A DNA stretch of 64,000 nt from Palsa-892 sp963751615 (GCA_963751615.1 CAVVVG010000006.1:372001-436000), one strand, 5' to 3'. Counted from the stretch's first letter, positions 34,075 through 43,022 are shown. Program-made: numbers and translations. The notes: generated from the sequence alone by a model not told the origin.

Positions 34075-34730
34075 GCGGTTTTGTTGTGTGGTGGTGTTGC
34101 TAAGTGATCCCTTGGACGCAAAAGACCCGAACCCAGAATTGCGCGCATAGGGGATCCGAAAAGCTGCAAAGGAAAAAGAAATTCGGATAACGCTTTCACC
34201 AGCCGAGAATTATGAAGAAAGAGGCTATCCAAGGAAGAGCAGGGTTCGTGCCAGCCCCAAAACCACAGCCATTTGATACACCACAGAATGCCCAAGCAAC
34301 AAGAAACCCGTTAGTCATAAGGGCTTAGCGAGAAAGCTAGCATGCAGCTTTAAACAGGGGCAACAGACGGGCAACACAAACAACCGTTTCGCAACCAATA
34401 ACAAAGCCTTCTTCCCGTATCATAATTCTTTAACTTGGCTGAAACTGCGTTTTAATAGCCAAAAAGTGTCCGGCCCCAAGAGCTGTCCGCAGTTCTCGAC
34501 CAAACCCCAACGGCAAAAACCCAACAAACAAGCCATTCCCTGACGAGCAAACGCTAGCGCTCGCTCTTATCGACTACACCATGACCGCCCCTAAAGACCG
34601 AAAACCGGACTGAAACGGGATAGAAACGGGATAAAGCTGCCCCATGAGATACCCTTATTAGAGAGGGTTTGGGGCCATGATCGCTGCCCGCGGGTGAGTC
34701 ACCACAGGTCATGCTGAGACTTGCGCAGGT
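34075..34730 (+). repeat. 0.55 kb dispersed repeat, copy B (longest)
   Basis: Starts GCGGTTTTGTTGTGTGGTGG and ends CACAGGTCATGCTGAG. From 34219 it aligns with copy A at 7960-8490. No gene is credible in this 650-base stretch; the minus-strand frame 34059-34295 is not conserved with the matching frame in copy A. Confidence 0.6.
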
Positions 34731-34734
34731 TGAT

Positions 34735-34875
34735 CGGCCCAAAAGAAACCTTCTTGGCGGTTATCTTTTTCGTCGCTGTGGGAGACCCCATCCGCACTTG
34801 GTTATTTAGTCCCCTGGCGGATCCACAGCTCTCTTGGGCCCTGGCTTGCTTGCCAGCCGGGCTCTTTTTTTACCC
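34735..34875 (+). terminator. Terminator cassette before a DUF3551-like gene
   Basis: Remains of the ATAACCGCC hairpin (AACCTTCTTGGCGGTTATC-TTTTTC), then CTGTGG...CCACAG and a GCCCTGGCTTGCTTGCCAGC-CGGGC stem with T7. Confidence 0.6.
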
Positions 34876-34903
34876 GCCTGCTCACTCAGCCAGAGGAATA
34901 ACG

Positions 34904-35173
34904 ATGATGATGCGACCGATATTCTTCACAGCTCTTACGCTTGCTCTGGTCTTTCCAGCGATGAAAGCCGACGCACAGCAAAAAGTGAAAAAAGCAATCT
35001 ACGGCACTTATTGCCTTCAATCTAGCAATGGTTATGGAGGCGGCATGTCATTGTACTGCTATTATGCAACCCTGGAACAATGCATAGCATCGAAGGTCGA
35101 CCATGGCGATTGGTGCATGTTAAATCCTGCAATCGGCATCAACAAAAGACAAAGTGGCTACGACCGCTGGTGA
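34904..35173 (+). CDS. DUF3551-like secreted protein, copy 4
   Basis: 89 residues from MMMRPIFFTALTLALVFPAM. The signal peptide is nearly identical to the copy at 868; mature Cys positions YC, YC, QC, WC are kept, with GDWCMLNPAIGINKRQ and the tail YDRW. Confidence 0.8.
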   Translation: MMMRPIFFTALTLALVFPAMKADAQQKVKKAIYGTYCLQSSNGYGGGMSLYCYYATLEQCIASKVDHGDWCMLNPAIGINKRQSGYDRW

Positions 35174-35240
35174 TTGGTTTGGCGAGGCTTTTCTTGATTA
35201 ATCCGCTCCGCTAACATCCGATCACAAATTAGGGGGCATT

Positions 35241-35553
35241 CTGAGAACATCTAAAATTATTGCCGTTGTATTAGCTACTGCACTCGCTCTATCGCCAGCA
35301 GTCTCTTACGGAGGCTTTGCTGTCACTGCACCCTCACCCGGTGTGAAATTTAGCACCGGCTCCACTGGCTGGGTCTGGGGTGTTTTCGGTTGTGCTGGCG
35401 GCATCATTTTCACGGCGATCGTTGCAAATTGGACGCAGAGACGGCAGCTCACATTTAACGACGCCGCTCTACGTGCGGGATTCTGTTCTGGTTCAATCCG
35501 GCAAGCCGCAACATCCCTGGGAACCCGGTAATTCCCGGTAACCCGGTAAGGTA
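35241..35553 (+). pseudogene. FGCAGGI-family gene, start lost and frameshifted
   Basis: Compared with 16751, the ATG is CTG, and a CT dinucleotide is duplicated in GCCGCTCTACGTGCGGG, breaking the frame before ATCGILFWF. Everything between is well kept (WVWGVFGCAGGIIFTAIVAN). Confidence 0.8.
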
Positions 35554-35768
35554 ATCAGAGCCGAGGTTTTTTTATAAGTCGAAATTCGCGAAATTTAACT
35601 TGCTAGACCCAGTCCCGCCGCTTCGCTCTGCGCACACGGTGAAATCGATGCATGGCGATTTTTTCGCTCAACCCGATACGCCGCCATTCTGATGAAGAAA
35701 TTTTGTCAAACTCATTTTCGAGCGCCAACTTTCGCGCTGCTCAACGCACAGCGGACGAGTTCCAGAAA

Positions 35769-35800
35769 CGCGAAAGGCTCCGGACTTGCCGGGGCCTTTC
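35769..35800 (+). terminator. Weak terminator-like stem
   Basis: AAAGGCTCCGGACTTGCCGG-GGCCTTTCT. The 260 bases 35554-35820 hold nothing else recognised. Confidence 0.4.
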
Positions 35801-35820
35801 TGACTTCGGTTGAACGTTTA

Positions 35821-35979
35821 TTAAAGGGCGTTTGAGACAGAAGTGAAAGTCGAGTTTAACTTTGTGCCAACACCTTGCACGACCACGATGATCGCAACAG
35901 CAATACAAGAGGCAATCAGGCCATACTCGATGGCAGTTGCGCCGGACTCGTCGTTCACAAAACGGGCGAAGATATTCAT
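35821..35979 (-). CDS. Flp/Fap-type pilin, copy 3
   Basis: 52 residues from MNIFARFVNDESGATAIEYG, ending TFTSVSNAL. AAGGAG lies nine bases upstream of the ATG at 35979. Confidence 0.85.
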   Translation of the reverse strand: MNIFARFVNDESGATAIEYGLIASCIAVAIIVVVQGVGTKLNSTFTSVSNAL

Positions 35980-36283
35980 GGTAGGGGCTCCTTGAACCAC
36001 TATGGCTCTCTGCGTTTTGGTCCGACGGACGTTCATGCGGCCGTCGATGCCAATGGCAACCTTATAAGCGGCCATTTGCAGTATTCTTAAAAAGTGCAAT
36101 GAAATCCGCGTTATTCGGGCTGAAATGCTGGTAGTTAAGAATCGAGTAAATCCAAAGTAAAATTTTACCATGTCAGCTCTCCCCAATCTTTCACGCGGTC
36201 GGCGAATCCGTTTGGCGTTAATTCTGATAGCGGGGGCAATTCAATTATAGCAGAACTTTTTCCGCTGCGGCCGAGCCACCGAG

Positions 36284-36455
36284 TAATGTCCGCTTCCGGG
36301 GTAAAGCAGACATCAAAATGCAAGAGCGTCACGTCCGCTGGAACATCGCCCGACGATCGCATTCCCGTTTCAAGGCTTGCAAAGCCCTTTTCAACGCACC
36401 AGAAAGCATTCGTCTCGTCCAAGTCGCGAAGAGCCAGGTCAATCACGTCATTCAA
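36284..36455. repeat. Palindrome plus 'SLETGMRSSGD' repeat, copy 1
   Basis: GTCCGC-type units (36284-36340) are followed by about 110 bases, read on the minus strand as DLDETNAFWCVEKGFASLET then GMRSSGD. The same block is at 41148-41275. The frame is open in both (36165-36458 here), so a translated origin is possible, but the ends differ. Confidence 0.55.
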
Positions 36456-36585
36456 CAACTGCCGGGAAGGACCAAACTAATTTTTTAGATTTTATTGCCA
36501 GGAGAGAAATTTGAGGAGTCAATGCAAAACTATACTGGTACCACCGGATCTTTCGGCAGCTACCCAGTGTGATTTCCTAAATATC

Positions 36586-37206
36586 CTACTTGCGATGAGA
36601 CAAGACGCGCTCCCAGAGCTTTTGCCGGTCGTCGTCGAAAACCATCGTCGGCTCTTCCGGCGTAGTAAACCAGACGCCGCGCCCGAGTTCATCCTCAAGC
36701 TGACCGGGCCCCCAGCCCGCATAGCCAAACGCAACAAGGCTTTTCTTCGGTCCTTTGCTGTAGCCAATGTCACGCAGGACTTCTCGATTTGAGGTGACTG
36801 CCACACGCCCATCAATGTCGAGGGTATCTTGACGGCGATAGTCAGTGCTGTGGACGACAAACCCGATTTCAGTTTGCAGGGGACCGCCCGCAAAGATCCG
36901 AACCGAGCCGGTGACCGCATTCTCCTGTTCACCCGACACCTCTAGAAAACTTGCGAGCGAACGGTCACCCATCGGTCGATTGATGACAAGCCCGAACGCA
37001 CCACCCTCGCTGTGCCGCACCACTAAAATAACCGTTCGATCGAACCGCGGATCGCTCATTGCAGGCGAAGCAATCAGGAGCTGACCAACGAGCGAGCCGC
37101 GCTGCGGCGTTTCATCAGGTGTCGGCAATGCCGCGTAAAGGAAATTCGCCGACACCAGGATCGTGGCAAGAGCTAATATCGCACGCCCTGACCACGTCAA
37201 AAACAT
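36586..37206 (-). CDS. YqgE/AlgH (UPF0301) family protein with N-terminal helix
   Basis: 206 residues. The core shows GSLVGQLLIASPAMSDPRFD, GAFGLVINRPMG, FAGGPLQTEIGFVVH and GYAGWGPGQLEDELGRGVW, all diagnostic for UPF0301. An N-terminal hydrophobic segment (FLTWSGRAILALATILVSAN) is added, so this version is probably exported or anchored, unlike the usual cytosolic YqgE. Confidence 0.9.
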   Translation of the reverse strand: MFLTWSGRAILALATILVSANFLYAALPTPDETPQRGSLVGQLLIASPAMSDPRFDRTVILVVRHSEGGAFGLVINRPMGDRSLASFLEVSGEQENAVTGSVRIFAGGPLQTEIGFVVHSTDYRRQDTLDIDGRVAVTSNREVLRDIGYSKGPKKSLVAFGYAGWGPGQLEDELGRGVWFTTPEEPTMVFDDDRQKLWERVLSHRK

Positions 37207-37454
37207 AAGTCACCACAAATTGAAAAGTCGGCCATCAGCCACAATATCCGATATCTTCGACATATATGCCGCGTGTCCGCCGAAATCACGACCTCGCCCC
37301 ACAACCATGCCTGAGCCGTAACTATCGTGACTTATTGAAACTGAGGCTTTCTCACTCAGTTCTCTGAACTAATGGGCCAACGAATGTCTGCTTTTGGCAC
37401 GAGACGGGGGTTCTCTAGCGGAACACTTGCCGCAGAATAGTTTATTTCGAACTG

Positions 37455-37470
37455 TGTGAAGCACCTCACA
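37455..37470. promoter_or_regulatory. Perfect CRP-type site TGTGA-N6-TCACA
   Basis: TGTGAAGCACCTCACA, 59 bases before the start of the gene at 37529. From 37207 to 37454 nothing else is recognised except a palindrome half at 37383. Confidence 0.7.
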
Positions 37471-37528
37471 TTCAATTCGCAGCGTTCGATCTAGCTTCAT
37501 TGTTGCAACCCCGTCACAGGAGGCACCA

Positions 37529-37663
37529 ATGCTAGTTACCTATCCCAAATTCAATGAAACCCAACTCCCCGAATTCAAATACTGGCCGATCTGTGTCGCT
37601 GCGCTCTATGCAGGCGGTATCATTGCAGTTTTAGCCCTCACCATCGCCAAGGCGCACTGTTAG
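37529..37663 (+). CDS. 44-residue single-span membrane protein
   Basis: AGGAGGCACCA-ATG is an ideal ribosome site. The product begins MLVTYPKFNETQLPEFKYWP and has one helix (ICVAALYAGGIIAVLALTIA). It is preceded by a CRP-type site, so it is the best candidate for a regulated member of the mini membrane set. Confidence 0.75.
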   Translation: MLVTYPKFNETQLPEFKYWPICVAALYAGGIIAVLALTIAKAHC

Positions 37664-37730
37664 TGACTGGAAAACAAGTGCGTCTCAAGCAGAATTTACG
37701 TTGCAGATGCGGCACAGGGAGGGCTTGCCC

Positions 37731-37955
37731 ATGATCCAGCAATTCGTCCTGCAAAAGTTACATGAACTTTACATCGTGCTTGATGGACTTCCTGATCCCA
37801 TGAAAGTTGAGATAGCGCCAGACGTTAACTTGTCAGCCAAAACGATAGGTGAACTCCGTAAACTTGAGAATCTTTCAGGCGCGCTGCGTATAACTATTCC
37901 ATCAAATTCATACAGTGGAAGCGTCAAGATCGAGCCATTCGGAAAGTACCCGTAG
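37731..37955 (+). CDS. 74-residue hypothetical protein
   Basis: The start MIQQFVLQKLHELYIVLDGL is chosen because GGGAGGG lies about nine bases upstream. It is a small soluble alpha+beta protein (ELRKLENLSGALRITIPS). It is 67 bases after 37529 and may share its transcript. It is not recognised. Confidence 0.55.
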   Translation: MIQQFVLQKLHELYIVLDGLPDPMKVEIAPDVNLSAKTIGELRKLENLSGALRITIPSNSYSGSVKIEPFGKYP

Positions 37956-38017
37956 AAATCAACCGCATTCTGAACGAACGACAAAAACCCGGACGCGCGC
38001 AGGAATGCGGCATATTG

Positions 38018-38089
38018 GAACAATCATGCTGTGCACGAAATGCAATCATGTTGGGGCCGATGTCCGACCTGGTTGGAACGAGCGGTAAT
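38018..38089 (+). pseudogene. Zinc-ribbon remnant (C-terminal third)
   Basis: GTIMLCTKCNHVGADVRP is readable, then Gly replaces Asp-Trp and the frame ends. The first knuckle is missing. Confidence 0.6.
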
Positions 38090-38300
38090 GTGCACGCTTC
38101 CCGCTTAATCGAGCAATGTCTGCTTACGAGGGTAAAGCAGATATTGGCAAACCATTGAACAGCGCGTTTGTGTCTTTACGCACCTAAGCAACTTTGGCTA
38201 CTTTACCGCGCAACTCAGTGAGGCTTGATCTCGCGCATTGCGTTTCCGCCCCGTTCGTTGCAAACTTAAATATAGGTGCAGATTGGCTAGGACGGGCAAA

Positions 38301-38597
38301 ATGAAACTTCAATTGATTAGTGCAGCGTTTGCAATCTCGCTTCTTCCGGCGGTTGCAAATGCACAGCTTACCGTTGATATGAACGCGATTAACTGCGGCC
38401 AATATCTAGCAATGTCGCCGGAAAATTCTCGTCACTTCTCTTCGTGGATGAGCGGCTGGTTTAGCTATCAGACGCGCCGGACATTTGTGGATATCCTTTT
38501 GCACCAGAAAAATATCGCGAACCTGCAAGCGTGGTGCCAATGGCATCCGCAAGAAAGCGTAATGAATGGGCTGCAGAACGCGATTGGCCCGCAGTGA
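38301..38597 (+). CDS. HdeA/HdeB-like periplasmic protein 1
   Basis: 98 residues from MKLQLISAAFAISLLPAVAN (signal peptide). The mature part starts QLTVDMNAINCGQYLAMSPE, has WMSGWFSYQ and a second Cys in NLQAWCQWHP, the Cys pair and helical pattern of the HdeA/HdeB acid-chaperone family. It is followed 25 bases later by a paralogue. Confidence 0.8.
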   Translation: MKLQLISAAFAISLLPAVANAQLTVDMNAINCGQYLAMSPENSRHFSSWMSGWFSYQTRRTFVDILLHQKNIANLQAWCQWHPQESVMNGLQNAIGPQ

Positions 38598-38622
38598 AAT
38601 GTTGGAACAACGGGGAATAACC

Positions 38623-38916
38623 ATGAGATGGAATGTTGTTTTCGTAGCAGCGACTTTGCTGGTAGCCGGTTCGCTGCCAAGTGCAGCTCAGATCAGTGTA
38701 GATATGAATCAGATCACTTGCGGAAATTGGCTCGGATACAGTCCGGACGTCCAAAATTTCGTCCGTTTTTGGATGAGCGGTTATTACAATGCTGCCGCCA
38801 ACAACAACGTCTTGGACTACGACCGCCTGCAAAGAAATTCAGCAAAGATTGCGGCATACTGCAAAACGCACAAGTCCGACAGCCTGCCAACTGCGATCAG
38901 TAAAAATGCCTGGTGA
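38623..38916 (+). CDS. HdeA/HdeB-like periplasmic protein 2
   Basis: 97 residues from MRWNVVFVAATLLVAGSLPS. Mature part QISVDMNQITCGNWLGYSPD, FWMSGYYNAA and KIAAYCKTHKSDSLPTAI. Clearly related to the preceding gene, so a tandem duplication. The products are likely periplasmic and may form heterodimers (inference). Confidence 0.8.
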   Translation: MRWNVVFVAATLLVAGSLPSAAQISVDMNQITCGNWLGYSPDVQNFVRFWMSGYYNAAANNNVLDYDRLQRNSAKIAAYCKTHKSDSLPTAISKNAW

Positions 38917-39086
38917 GACGGAAAGAGAGGCAGGAAAAAAATTCCGCACCATTACTCTTTCAAACCGCGCCATCTTTCCTAATAGGCGGCACTACAGTGC
39001 TAGGACTCGGTTTATAAATTTTAGATATTTTTTTTAATACAGAACTCGGGAAGTGGCTTCGTAGGGCAAAAAAACATAGGTGGGCT

Positions 39087-39380
39087 GTGAGAACATCGAA
39101 AATTATTGCCGTTATATTAGCTACTGCACTCGCTCTACCGCCAGCAATCTCTTAGGGAGGGCTTGCTGTCACTGCACCCGCACCCGGTGTGAAATTTGGC
39201 ACTGGCCCCACGGGTTGGGTTTGGGGAATATTCGGCTGTGCTGGCGGCATCATTTTCACGGCGATGGTCGCAAACTGGACGCAGAGACGGCAGCTCACAT
39301 TTAACGAGGCCGCTACGTGCGGGATTTTGTTCTGGTTCAATCCGGCAAGCCGCAACATCCCTGGGAACCCGGTAAGGTGA
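39087..39380 (+). pseudogene. FGCAGGI-family gene with stop in the signal peptide
   Basis: GTG replaces ATG and TCTTAG replaces TCTTAC (Tyr to stop) at codon 23. The rest is intact (WVWGIFGCAGGIIFTAMVAN, ATCGILFWFNP) and open from 39189, so decay is recent. Confidence 0.75.
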
Positions 39381-39508
39381 TCTGTCTAAAGGAAGGTTTC
39401 TCGGCCTAATTTTATATTCTCCGGTGGGTTAATTTTTTTATTGGGCGTGCGATTGTGAATGCGGACCGCAGGCCGTGCGAAACTTCGCTCCGCGCTCATA
39501 GCACCACA

Positions 39509-39562
39509 ATGCCTTGTACGGTCTGTAGTCATGTCGCTGCCGACCAGACTGGGAAGAACGCG
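39509..39562 (+). pseudogene. Zinc-ribbon remnants on both sides of the DUF6455-like gene
   Basis: PCTVCSHVAAD then a deletion and TGK correspond to CTKCNHVGADVRPDWDER. A second fragment, ADVRPDWQERS-stop, is at 39929-39961. The gene at 39564 now lies between them. Confidence 0.5.
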
Positions 39563-39563
39563 G

Positions 39564-39851
39564 TTAGCGCCTCAGCAACCACGAAGTGCTCGCAAGCTCC
39601 AGGAACGCCACGGAGTTGGGGCAATAGGATTCCCATACGGGGTTGTTGGGGTCGCGTTTCAAATCCACCGCGCAGGCATCACGATAGTCGCAACTCGCGC
39701 AACGCCGCATGATCTCTTCTAACAAGTCGTTCTTGTCCCTTTCGATAGCGAATAGATCGATACCCAGCATGCTCATCCGACAGGCCAAAAGCCCGTCAAT
39801 GTCTTTAGGTTTCATGCGGTCCCCACGTGAGCCAGCATTGCGGACTTGCAT
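39564..39851 (-). CDS. DUF6455-like Cys protein
   Basis: 95 residues. AGGAGG lies five bases before the ATG. The C-terminal half has RRCASCDYRDACAVDL and YCPNSVAFLEL, a four-Cys cluster (CxxC...C...C) seen in DUF6455 proteins. An FNR/FixK-type box is centred about 58 bases upstream. An iron-sulphur or zinc site is plausible but unproven. Confidence 0.7.
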   Translation of the reverse strand: MQVRNAGSRGDRMKPKDIDGLLACRMSMLGIDLFAIERDKNDLLEEIMRRCASCDYRDACAVDLKRDPNNPVWESYCPNSVAFLELASTSWLLRR

Positions 39852-39902
39852 TAAATCCTCCTATATTTTGGACAATCACACCGAAAAGCCTTTATTCCTG
39901 CA

Positions 39903-39916
39903 TTGACCTGTATCAA
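39903..39916. promoter_or_regulatory. FNR/FixK-type box TTGAC-N4-ATCAA
   Basis: TTGACCTGTATCAA differs from the perfect dyad by one base. It is 52 bases upstream of the start of the DUF6455-like gene. Confidence 0.5.
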
Positions 39917-40150
39917 GCGCTCTGTTGCTGACGTGCGGCCCGACTGGCAAGAGCGCAGCTAACCGATCGTAGCTATCGACGTCCGTTATCGGGGGTAAAG
40001 CAGACATCATGCGGACATTGGCCCTGATCAAAATCTGAACCGTTTGAGTACCATTCCTCCCTAGTACAAAACTGACAGATTAACACCCGCGTTGACGATT
40101 AACTGCAGTAAATCAATCATAGGCCGGCATCGTTTCCTGAGGAGGTACTC

Positions 40151-40813
40151 ATGTCCGTTGGCGCCGTTGTCCACCGTCCGAAATCCCAGACCAAGCTCAT
40201 TTTCTTTGTCGTGTTCGGACTAGTGACCGTGTTTGTAACTTACATGAAAAACCGGGGATTTTTCGATCCAAACTCGCCCACCGCGCAGCATTATGAACCT
40301 GCTCTGCAATTTCTTTTCATCCATGGCTTTTTCGGCGCGCTGGCACTGCTGCTCGGCGTTTTCCAACTCTCAAATCGCTTGCGCGCGCAATATTTAGGAG
40401 TCCATCGGGCGCTCGGATATGTCTATGTCGTAAGCGTTTTCATCGCGGCGCCATTTGCCATCCCCTTGGCGATGAAAATTGATTCGCCTTCTCTCGTGGC
40501 CGCCTCGGCCGTGCAGTCGTTTGGATGGATCGTAACTACCACCATCGCGCTGTATTGCGTGCGCAATGGCAATATCGTCCAGCACCGCCGCTGGATGATC
40601 CGAAGCTATTTTTTCGCCATGGTATTCACAGTGGCGCGGATCATCATCCCGATCCCGCCGGTCTTCGCCCTCGGTGACACGGGCATCGAGATAGTCGTGT
40701 GGTCGACCATCGCGCTCGCAGCTTTCCTGCCAACGATACTGCTGGATTGGCGCGCCATCGTCACCTGTCCTAAGACAAAGCAGACCATGGCCACCGCGCT
40801 CGACGGCGCGTGA
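40151..40813 (+). CDS. DUF2306-like membrane protein
   Basis: 220 residues, six to seven helices. Conserved motifs: HGFFGALALLLGVFQLSNRL, VHRALGYVYVVSV and HRRWMIRSYFFAMVFTVARI, with His residues that could bind haem. GGAGG precedes the ATG by seven bases. The DUF2306 role is unknown. Confidence 0.8.
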   Translation: MSVGAVVHRPKSQTKLIFFVVFGLVTVFVTYMKNRGFFDPNSPTAQHYEPALQFLFIHGFFGALALLLGVFQLSNRLRAQYLGVHRALGYVYVVSVFIAAPFAIPLAMKIDSPSLVAASAVQSFGWIVTTTIALYCVRNGNIVQHRRWMIRSYFFAMVFTVARIIIPIPPVFALGDTGIEIVVWSTIALAAFLPTILLDWRAIVTCPKTKQTMATALDGA

Positions 40814-40825
40814 GACTGCTTGCGC

Positions 40826-40942
40826 GACGTCTGCTTCTGGCACAAAGCGGACATGCGCCCCTACCCGTTTGATGTCTGCTTTCGGGGTAAGAGCAGATAT
40901 TACAAGGAGAGAGCATAATGTCCGCCTTTGACCCATCAGCGA
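40826..40942. repeat. Three GTCCGC-type palindromes
   Basis: ACGTCTGCTTCTGGCACAAA-GCGGACAT, ATGTCTGCTTTCGGGGTAAG-AGCAGATAT and a third unit with GTCCGCCTTTGACC. Confidence 0.75.
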
Positions 40943-41058
40943 CGAAGTGCACTTACACAACATGCTGCACAGTTCAGCCACATGCGCTACTAATGGCCCG
41001 CATTAGAAAAAAAACGGAGCGCCAAGCACTGGCGCCCCGTTGAATCAATGATCCTATG

Positions 41059-41124
41059 TTAGTCTAGTCCGCCGACGCCACAACCCAAATCACCGACCCT
41101 GGTGATGAAACTCACCTTCTGGGT
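41059..41124 (-). pseudogene. C-terminal remnant of a Cache-domain gene
   Basis: VSFITRVGDLGCGVGGLD-stop corresponds to RSFVTRIGDQVCGVSAY at the end of the protein at 22356. The rest is missing; the frame continues into the repeat at 41148. Confidence 0.55.
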
Positions 41125-41147
41125 TGGTTGCAAGAGCGTCACGTCCA

Positions 41148-41275
41148 TTTTTGACTCAAAGCAGACATCGCCCGACGATCGCATTCCTGTTTCAAGGCTT
41201 GCAAAGCCCTTTTCAACGCACCAGCAAGCATTCGTCTCGTCCAAGTCGCGAAGAGCCAGGGCAATAATCCTTCAA
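41148..41275. repeat. 'SLETGMRSSGD' repeat, copy 2
   Basis: ATTTTTGACTCAAAGCAGAC and about 95 bases nearly identical to 36341-36450. It joins the Cache remnant and the SRPBCC pseudogene. Confidence 0.6.
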
Positions 41276-41646
41276 AAGATTCCTCAGTATGGACAAGAAC
41301 CCCATTGGATTGAGCTTGAAATGACCAAGTATGGATTGCTCGGATGCCCATCGTGCGTCCGGTCCATGCGATCCAATTCGATGGGATGACATCCTGAAGC
41401 TCGGAAACGATCGTCATTCCGCCTGCTTTCCAGCAAAATTCCGTGCCTGGGACGAGCGGGCCTTTTCAGCGCCATTTCCGATACATCAGGATTCCATTCG
41501 GTCCACTTCGTTAGTCCAGTTTGGACCGAGCAGACCAGATCGAGGGGGGCTGCTATGAATACTTTATCGGATGCCCAAACCGGCGCATCGCGATTGTTAT
41601 CGATTTTGCTCATTTTCGTTCCAGCATTGGCCAATACTGTTTTCAT
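41276..41646 (-). pseudogene. SRPBCC (START-like) gene, frameshifted and truncated
   Basis: The first frame reads KVFIAAPLDLVCSVQTGLTK and WTEWNPDVSEMALK; after one base change in CTGAAAAGGCCC the other frame gives KGPLVPGTEFCWKAGGMTIV, SELQDV, NWIAWTGRTMGIRAIHTWSF and HTEESFEGLLPWLF. The last helix is replaced by the SLETGM repeat. Confidence 0.75.
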
Positions 41647-41737
41647 ACGGGAAATTGCGATGTCTGCTAATGATTAAAATTTGTCCCGACTAGCGTCGGT
41701 TGCTCAGAGAAACTATTACACTGCGACGATCGATCGA

Positions 41738-41956
41738 CTAACGACCAGCGTTTTGCATGGCTTCCCATTGTTTGAATGCGGTTTCAACCGCCAAAATATA
41801 TTCATGCTCGCTATAGTCGGAATGCTTCTTGAGGGCAGCGTGAGCCCTTGCAAGTCGTCCACGGCGTGCCATGCCAAGGGAATTTTCCGCTAGAACTTCC
41901 GTCAACGCGTCCGCAAACTCACGATAAAGTGTCGAATTGTCAGTGGCGCTAATCAT
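41738..41956 (-). CDS. 72-residue hypothetical helical protein
   Basis: MISATDNSTLYREFADALTE opens a helical, charged protein (HAALKKHSDYSEHEYILAVE). GGGGATAGGG lies upstream. No signal peptide. It is not recognised. Confidence 0.55.
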   Translation of the reverse strand: MISATDNSTLYREFADALTEVLAENSLGMARRGRLARAHAALKKHSDYSEHEYILAVETAFKQWEAMQNAGR

Positions 41957-42165
41957 GCCCTATCCCCAATGCCGGTAACATCGTCAATAAGAACTTGGAC
42001 ATTATTCCTCTGCCGAGGCACTATCTAGCCCAGACAATACCCGCCCCCTCGTGAAACGGTGCTTCCGCGGGGCAGGAGGCGATCACCTAACTTTTCTAAG
42101 ACTAGCGGCTGCAATTCAAAAACACGTCCAGGCTATCGACTAAATCCCACCTGCCGTAAACTCTC

Positions 42166-42537
42166 TCAGCGTTTGCCGAACGCAAAATAAGTAAACCCGA
42201 GCGCCAGCAAGCCGTTGATTGCGACTTGAACCCAGCCGTACGAATTCAAAAGGCCCATCCAAGTCGCGTGCAGCAGGATTAAACAATCGAGGCTGTTGGT
42301 GACGAAACCGGCCACTACCACTGCCTCCAACGCTTCTGTCCGCTTACCGTTACGGGCACCCCAATAAACGATGGCAAACGCGAGGATCGTCGAACCGGCG
42401 ATCCGACCGAGCACCTCGGTGACGGGCGTCAATGTTACTCCGTAAAAAGCTACGAACTGCGAGGGTGCGATCAGGAACGCGAGACCGAACGCCGCCGCCA
42501 CAGTGGCGGCGAACACCAAATAGTTGTTGAGTTTCAT
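42166..42537 (-). CDS. Four-helix membrane protein
   Basis: 123 residues from MKLNNYLVFAATVAAAFGLA, with GGGAGAGAA upstream. Helices near 6-24, 42-60, 70-88 and 100-118; APSQFVAFYGV and GRIAGSTILAFAIVYWGARN are typical of a small family of unknown function in Rhizobiales. Confidence 0.7.
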   Translation of the reverse strand: MKLNNYLVFAATVAAAFGLAFLIAPSQFVAFYGVTLTPVTEVLGRIAGSTILAFAIVYWGARNGKRTEALEAVVVAGFVTNSLDCLILLHATWMGLLNSYGWVQVAINGLLALGFTYFAFGKR

Positions 42538-42734
42538 GATTTCTCTCCCTGTTCCCGTTTGGGCACGGAGTAATTTAGCACGTTGGAGGCGACGATAGTG
42601 ACGCGCCAGGCCAGCTCTGGCCTGAGACGAAGTTGGCAGCGCGAGCGGCTATTGACCGAATTGTGGAAAATAAAAATCCGCGACACGATTAACGCAGCGG
42701 GTTCTTTATCCTGAGAACAAGATCAGGTCGCTGC

Positions 42735-42908
42735 GTCGCACCACGACGCGCCCAATCAGCCTTCAGCATAATGTTCGAGCTTCACGTTTGATTTTAATAT
42801 TGCGTCTTTTTGATTTTTTTTGAGATCGGCGACGCCCTCGTTTCGCTTAGATTCCCTCCAAGTTTCGCTTAAATTCCCTCCGAGCTTCGGCGTAAGAGGA
42901 TTCGACTC
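42735..42908 (+). repeat. Leader of the inverted 0.7 kb repeat, copy 2
   Basis: CGTCGCACCACGACGCGCCC, TTCACGTTTGATTTTAATAT and two to three TTTCGCTTAAATTCCCTCC units. It leads straight into the coupled operon at 42909. The stretch 42540-42734 shows nothing else. Confidence 0.65.
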
Positions 42909-43022
42909 ATGCGGGCTCACAAGCACAAACTGGCCTACCCTTCCATACTGGATGCGATGTTGTGCGCGTTGGGAATCACTGCGCTGTTGATGATCTTCGC
43001 ATTTTCGATCCTCATCCGATGA
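42909..43022 (+). CDS. 37-residue single-span membrane protein, PSILDAML family
   Basis: MRAHKHKLAYPSILDAMLCA then a helix ending FSILIR. The protein at 56975 shares HKxKL and PSILDAML, AL, TA, SILI, so the family is real. Its stop overlaps the next start (ATGA). Confidence 0.7.
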   Translation: MRAHKHKLAYPSILDAMLCALGITALLMIFAFSILIR

